Below are positions 59,486 through 64,000 of a stretch of 64,000 nucleotides of DNA, piece after piece. This DNA comes from Oehlia diaphana (taxonomy: Eukaryota > Glomeromycota > Glomeromycetes > Glomerales > Glomeraceae). The notes beneath the pieces are model-generated. The model ran no database searches. It was given only the letters and a program-made list of their open reading frames with translations, and had not been told where the DNA came from. Each line of letters starts with the position of its first letter. The first letter of the stretch is position 1. Both the position numbers and the translations under genes were made by a program. The stretch covers positions 59,190 through 123,189 of the forward strand of contig QZLH01000173.1 in the NCBI GenBank assembly GCA_003833135.1, read 5' to 3'.

Positions 59486-60880
59486 ATGTCAAAAATTAAT
59501 GCAGATTGTCTTTTACTCATTTTTAACGAATTACAAGACGATAAAAGACATTTACATTCGTGTCTTTTAGTTAACAGAGCATGGTGTCGTATTGTAGTTC
59601 GAATATTGTGGAAATATCCATGGTCATGTTATTATGGATATATGAAATCTGATCGAAGACTGTTCAATACAATAATTTCTTTTTTGACGCCATCTTCAAA
59701 ACAATATTTGTTAGATAATGGTATTGAATTACCATTGGCAACAACAAATTTTTCAAATCCTTCATTCAACTATATCAGTTTCTGCCGTGATTTTCCTGAA
59801 GATGAAAAGATATCTTACTTTGCCCGAATGATGCTTGGAAAGGATGAAGTTAAAGAGAACATATTAAAAGAAGAAATTTACAAATTGTATGTTATAAAAT
59901 GTGAAGACATTAAAAAATTAATTTGGAATAGTTCACTACATTTATCACAATTTCCTGGAGCATTAACATGTTTCTCTCGACTAATTTATTTAGATGTTGA
60001 TGCTAAATTCGTAAATTCCATTGCTCTACATGAGATGGCACAATTATGTAAAGATATAGAGAAAATAATAATTCGTAATGCAGCTCAAGATAATTCGGGA
60101 TTAATAGAATTAATTGATGTACAAAGAAATCTAAAAAGTGTATCAATTTTATCTAAAAATATGAAAGCAATTAGTGAAGCATTAAATAAAGCATTGACAG
60201 GGAAAGCAAATACAATAATTGAATTTATTTTAAGTCCAGTTAATTGTATTCCACCATCAATTATAAAATCTCTCATTAACTTAAAAAAATTATCATTTCA
60301 TAATTGTGATGAATTTGAAGATTTTAAAGAATATTCTAAAATATTAGAATTCCTTCCAAACCTTTGGTACTTTCATGTTAAAGATATTCCTTTTTTTAAA
60401 GATTTGGCTAAATTAATTGAAAACTCTAAAGGAAATATCGAAATATTTTCTTTTTATACTGGATTTTGTCATAATGAAAACACTGGATTACTTATTAAGG
60501 CAATTTCTAGAAATTGTCCAAAGATTAAAGAATTAACAACATATCTTGGTTCCGAAGATTTAAATTATTTGAAAGAATTATTAGTAAATTGTAATTATTT
60601 AGAAAAGATTGAATTTTTCAGTTTAGAGCTTGATAAGGTTGAATATATAGGAGATGAAATATGTGATATTTTGGCTGAATATTCTCCAAAAACATTGCAT
60701 AAAATAATGCTTAGTGATAATTGGATGTTTTCTATTAACGGGTTGAAAAGATTTTTAGAAAGTTGGAGAGGACGAAGGCCACTTTCATTTTCTATTGATT
60801 ATCATCATAATAGAGAATTTTTTACGTATGGTCATATGGAAATACTTATAAAATACAAAAATGAAGGGGTGCTGAAATAA
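59486..60880 (+). CDS. F-box protein with leucine-rich repeats
   Basis: A single uninterrupted 464-residue frame. The N-terminal F-box reads INADCLLLIFNELQDDKRHL, then SCLLVNRAWCRIVVRILWKY, the usual Skp1-binding helices. The rest is a string of degenerate leucine-rich repeats (for example LKKLSFHNCDEFEDF, LEFLPNLWYF, CNYLEKIEFFSLELDKVEYI) likely forming the substrate-binding solenoid of an SCF ubiquitin ligase. Intronless F-box/LRR proteins of this exact style occur in large families in Glomeromycotina. Substrate unknown. ATG follows a short leader ccaaa. Confidence 0.9.
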   Translation: MSKINADCLLLIFNELQDDKRHLHSCLLVNRAWCRIVVRILWKYPWSCYYGYMKSDRRLFNTIISFLTPSSKQYLLDNGIELPLATTNFSNPSFNYISFCRDFPEDEKISYFARMMLGKDEVKENILKEEIYKLYVIKCEDIKKLIWNSSLHLSQFPGALTCFSRLIYLDVDAKFVNSIALHEMAQLCKDIEKIIIRNAAQDNSGLIELIDVQRNLKSVSILSKNMKAISEALNKALTGKANTIIEFILSPVNCIPPSIIKSLINLKKLSFHNCDEFEDFKEYSKILEFLPNLWYFHVKDIPFFKDLAKLIENSKGNIEIFSFYTGFCHNENTGLLIKAISRNCPKIKELTTYLGSEDLNYLKELLVNCNYLEKIEFFSLELDKVEYIGDEICDILAEYSPKTLHKIMLSDNWMFSINGLKRFLESWRGRRPLSFSIDYHHNREFFTYGHMEILIKYKNEGVLK

Positions 60881-62289
60881 GGACAAGTGAATTTATTAGT
60901 TTTAAGGATTTACTTTTTCATGTATGATGGTTTTAAAAATAAATAAATATACATACTTATATATACAGGAATAAGCTGTGATATATAAATGTTTAATTTT
61001 TAATTTCACGTAAATCACAGAAAAAAGCGCGTAATTAACATTCCGTGCCTGGATTAGTCGATCTTCGATCTTGAGATGTAGATCATTACATGTGTGCCGA
61101 TAATTTAAATCATTGTGAGATTCTCTTATTTCGATTTTCTAAATTAATATATATTAATATGGGGTTTGTTTTTTATTGCACCCGCGAAATATCGTATCCT
61201 CATATAAAAGTCGAAAACGATATTCTAAATCCTTTTTAATATACTAAATAAATTGTAAAGCAGCCAAAAAATACGCATCCTATATGGTTTTTAAAAGTGT
61301 TATAATAGGTACATAAAAGTTTGTGTCAAAAAATGCATAAAAAAATCAAAAAAAATTGAGAATTAGAAAATTTGGCAAAGATCGGCAAATTTTAAATCCT
61401 ATTAAGGGTAAATCCTATTAATATATAGTATTTTAGCAATCAAATTTCTTTTTAGTTGTAGTTTGTATATTTTTAACGTCCATGTACTAATAAACTAGTA
61501 ATCACTCATAAATATGTTCATTTATTTCATTTATCCAGAAAATGCCTTAGATTTTGTAAACCTATTATTTTTAGCAGTTTAAAAAATTACTTTATAATAA
61601 TAAAGGTTTTAAAAACTTTATATTTTAATAAAAGATTTTGCTTACCTCTATCTTTTTATAAAATTTAATCAAATCTGCTTAGTTCTTAGATTCTTAACTT
61701 TAAGCTACTAAAATTTTTATTTTAATTTAAAATTAAAAAATCAATAAAATTATTATTTTCAATTTATATTATATCTAATATATTATAGGCTCTTATAGTT
61801 AAAAATATAGTAAAAAACTTTACAATATTATAAATAAATTTAATATAAAATATATTTCTAGTTAGTTGTTTTTTAAATACATTGCATTTGCAATTATAAG
61901 TACATGTCAAATAATTATTTTAAATTTCTAAAAATAATGTCTAATAACTAATGCAGTTATAGTAAGATTTACTTTATTAAAATTATACATTTTAATGAAG
62001 TTAATTTATTAAAAAAAAATTAACAATAACTTAAAAGAAAAACAAATAAATTAAATGAAAAATATTTTGAAAGTTTAATTAAAAAATTTCTAATCATCAA
62101 AAAAGACCCAATATATACAAAAATACAGAGTAATCAAATTATTAAAAAGTATTAATCACAAAAATTACAAAAATACTAAAAATGCAAAGAATTTAGTTTA
62201 TTAAAAAATGTACTATTAAATATCATTCATGTCTTTTCAATTAAAATAATTTTAGTGATCTTTATACTAATGATTTTATTTACTAATAT

Positions 62290-63095
62290 ATCAGTTTAAT
62301 TTTTGTAATATATAATTAGATTTTAAATACTTTATATCTAATTAATGAAAGTATTGATTAAAAAATATTTTCAAAATACAGTGTTGAAGTAGTTATAATT
62401 CTAAAAATATTTTTAATTATGACTTGAAATCATTCTCTTTTTTTTTTTGTTAAAGATTTCAGTTAGTTAAATACTATCAAACAAAAAAACTTTCTAAAGA
62501 AGCAGTCCAAACTTCTTAATTCTAAAATTCTATTATTCTTCATTAAAGTTAATAGATACTGTAACTATAACATATTTTTTCTAACTTTTCATTTTATAGC
62601 GATTATGTGACAGGATTCTGTCTACTACTAAGATAAATTACCTTATAGCTTAAGGTAAGGTTTACATATAAAATTCTTTGAAGATTTTACTATATCAGTT
62701 TAATTTTTATAATACATAATTAGATTACTTTAAATATTTTATATCTAATTGATAAAAGTATTGATTAAAAAATATTTTCAAAATACAGTGTTGAAGTAAT
62801 TATAATTCTAGAAATATTTTGAATTATGATTTGAAATCATTCTTTTTTTTTGGTTAAAGATTTCAGTTAGCTAAATACTATCAAACAAAAAAACTTTCTA
62901 AAGGAGCAGTTCAAACTTCTTAATTCTAAAGTTTTATTATCTCTCATTGAAGTTAATAAATATTGTAACTATAGCATATTTTTTCTAACTTTTTATTTTA
63001 TAGTGATTATGTGAAAGGATCCTATTTACTACTAATATAATAAGTCACCTTATAGCCTAAAATAAGGTTTACATATAAAATTCTTTAAAGATCTT
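62290..63095. repeat. ~400-bp tandem duplication
   Basis: Unit 1 (about 62290-62690) and unit 2 (about 62693-63095) both begin with atatcagtttaattttt and contain ttttcaaaatacagtgttga, then actatcaaacaaaaaaactt and aaggtttacatataaaattc. They differ by scattered changes, so the duplication is not recent. The last part resembles 45940-46200 as well, suggesting a dispersed repeat family. Confidence 0.8.
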
Positions 63096-63601
63096 ACTAT
63101 AAAAGGAAATTTTATATTATATTATTATGATTTTTTTTCTTTTTAATTAATTAACTAATAGAATTTAAGTAAATCCTAAAGTAAGATTTCATATGAAAAT
63201 GCAATTTTTACTGTTAACATATTTTATAGTAGACAGGATTCTCATGTAACCCTATTTTTTAAGATGCGAAAGAATATTAAGTTAAAATCAAGTAAAAAAG
63301 ATATCATATAAAGTTAATTCCTAGATGTTATCTATTATTAAAGGATTATATTTAATTATAACTGAAAAAATTTAAATATTATATACTTTATTACATTTTT
63401 ATTTGCCTTTTATTTATTAAAATAGTTGAGAAGAAAAGTTTATTACTTCTTGCATCTAGATTTCTGATGGCTATTTTTGCAAAAATAACTGTGTTTTTTT
63501 CCTTTTAGAATATAAATATGGCTTTAGTATTAAGTTTTATAGAATTCTTAATGAATTCTTTATTGTAGAAATCAATTGTATAATCATCAACCTCCTGACT
63601 A

Positions 63602-63847
63602 ATGCAAGAGCATGATGTCATAATTTGGGTGATTGGCCCATATAGTCATAGGAAACTTGCCTTCGTGGAGCATTTCAATCAGACACTCTCAAAATTCCTA
63701 TATAAGATGTAGTATGCTGTTGAATCGATATCTTCTGATCCAAGATTAATAAGAGCATGGATTAGATATATACCAGTAGTTATTGATTACCTAAATAATT
63801 ATCCCACGCGCCTTATTCGAGAACTGGGCTCAGAAAAGTGGGACTAG
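63602..63847 (+). pseudogene. Retrotransposon integrase remnant
   Basis: About 81 codons with one internal stop (after FLYKM). The readable part includes SHRKLAFVEHFNQTLSKFLY, then AWIRYIPVVIDYLNNYPTRL. This is the end of an integrase catalytic core: the VExFNxTL motif carries the last acidic residue of the DDE triad (E here), and the W...L..V...NN..T pattern follows. It resembles LTR retrotransposons of the Ty3 type in fungi. Truncated and inactive; no reverse transcriptase or LTR seen in the window. Confidence 0.75.
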
Positions 63848-63940
63848 AGCCAGTGAAGTAAAGATGTTAGCCGTAACTGTAATATTAAGATATAGTGTCG
63901 TATGTAATAAGTTGCAACCTATCTACATTAAAAAGCAAAA

Positions 63941-64000
63941 GTTGTAATGCTGTAATTAGGTTGTAATGCCATAATTAGGTCGTAATACTGTAATTAGGTT
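63941..64000. repeat. 19-bp tandem repeat, cut by window end
   Basis: Three copies of a 19-bp unit of gttgtaatgctgtaattag type with small changes, running to the window edge. Confidence 0.85.

Larger units (their letters stand above)
60881..64000. other. AT-rich repeat region to window end
   Basis: No intact gene. Contains the tandem duplication, the integrase remnant and the terminal 19-bp repeats listed separately. The rest is AT-rich with no feature seen. Confidence 0.55.

Overview
The window is nuclear DNA of a fungus. It is very AT-rich, with short spliceosomal introns (mostly 50-130 nt, GT...AG, T-rich before the acceptor), long A and T homopolymers, and conserved eukaryotic genes on both strands with no operons. 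The gene content is typical of an early-diverging fungus, most likely an arbuscular mycorrhizal (Glomeromycotina, Rhizophagus-like) species: a single-exon F-box/LRR protein, a eukaryotic DUF262 protein, a small secreted peptide, MITE-filled AT deserts, and animal-like genes that model yeasts lack (CFAP410/C21orf2, RAD51D, STK32/YANK). That placement is inference from gene content and base composition. Exon coordinates were built by hand from splice-site phase and protein family conservation; treat boundaries as accurate to about a base or two.

Layout. 0.2-4.7 kb: an RBR (RING-IBR-RING) E3 ligase (+) converging on a CFAP410/C21orf2-like leucine-rich-repeat protein (-). 4.7-8.9 kb: non-coding, with possible decayed coding debris. 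8.9-15.6 kb: a KIN1/MARK-type kinase with a C-terminal KA1-like end, then a forkhead factor (both +). 16.1-24.2 kb: fumarase (-, 16 exons), an unknown single-exon protein with a hydrophobic C-terminus (-), a coiled-coil protein (+), and a two-pass membrane protein with a PPxY-type motif (+). 24.2-27.8 kb: AT-rich desert with one clear inverted-repeat element. 27.8-30.9 kb: p24 cargo receptor (ERV25/TMED10), tRNA-His, PC4/SUB1 coactivator and a tiny secreted peptide. 31.5-37.0 kb: an 820-residue protein joining a winged-helix-like region, a Zn2Cys6-like cluster and a SET domain, then the CoA-transferase/acetyl-CoA hydrolase ACH1 (both -).

37.0-48.2 kb is an 11-kb desert holding at least four short inverted-repeat (MITE-like) elements and one pair of dispersed repeats; one copy of that pair serves as an empty site for a MITE. 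48.2-55.6 kb: STK32/YANK kinase (-), TMEM97/EXPERA protein (+), RAD51D (-) and EMC3 (+), the last two divergent from a 269-bp shared promoter region. 57.2-60.9 kb: DUF262 protein (-) and F-box/LRR protein (+). 61-64 kb: AT-rich repeats, a ~400-bp tandem duplication, a broken retrotransposon integrase and a 19-bp tandem repeat running off the window.

The genes are mostly unlinked housekeeping functions: carbon metabolism (fumarase, ACH1), secretory pathway and ER (ERV25, EMC3, TMEM97), DNA repair (RAD51D), transcription and chromatin (PC4, forkhead, SET), ubiquitin (RBR, F-box), and polarity or signalling kinases. The most unusual points are the cilium-linked CFAP410 homologue with an intact C-terminal helix, the HTH-Zn2Cys6-SET architecture, 10- and 15-nt internal microexons, likely GC-AG introns, an in-frame intronic start that could give a cytosolic fumarase, and T/A palindromic homopolymers scattered through introns and UTRs.
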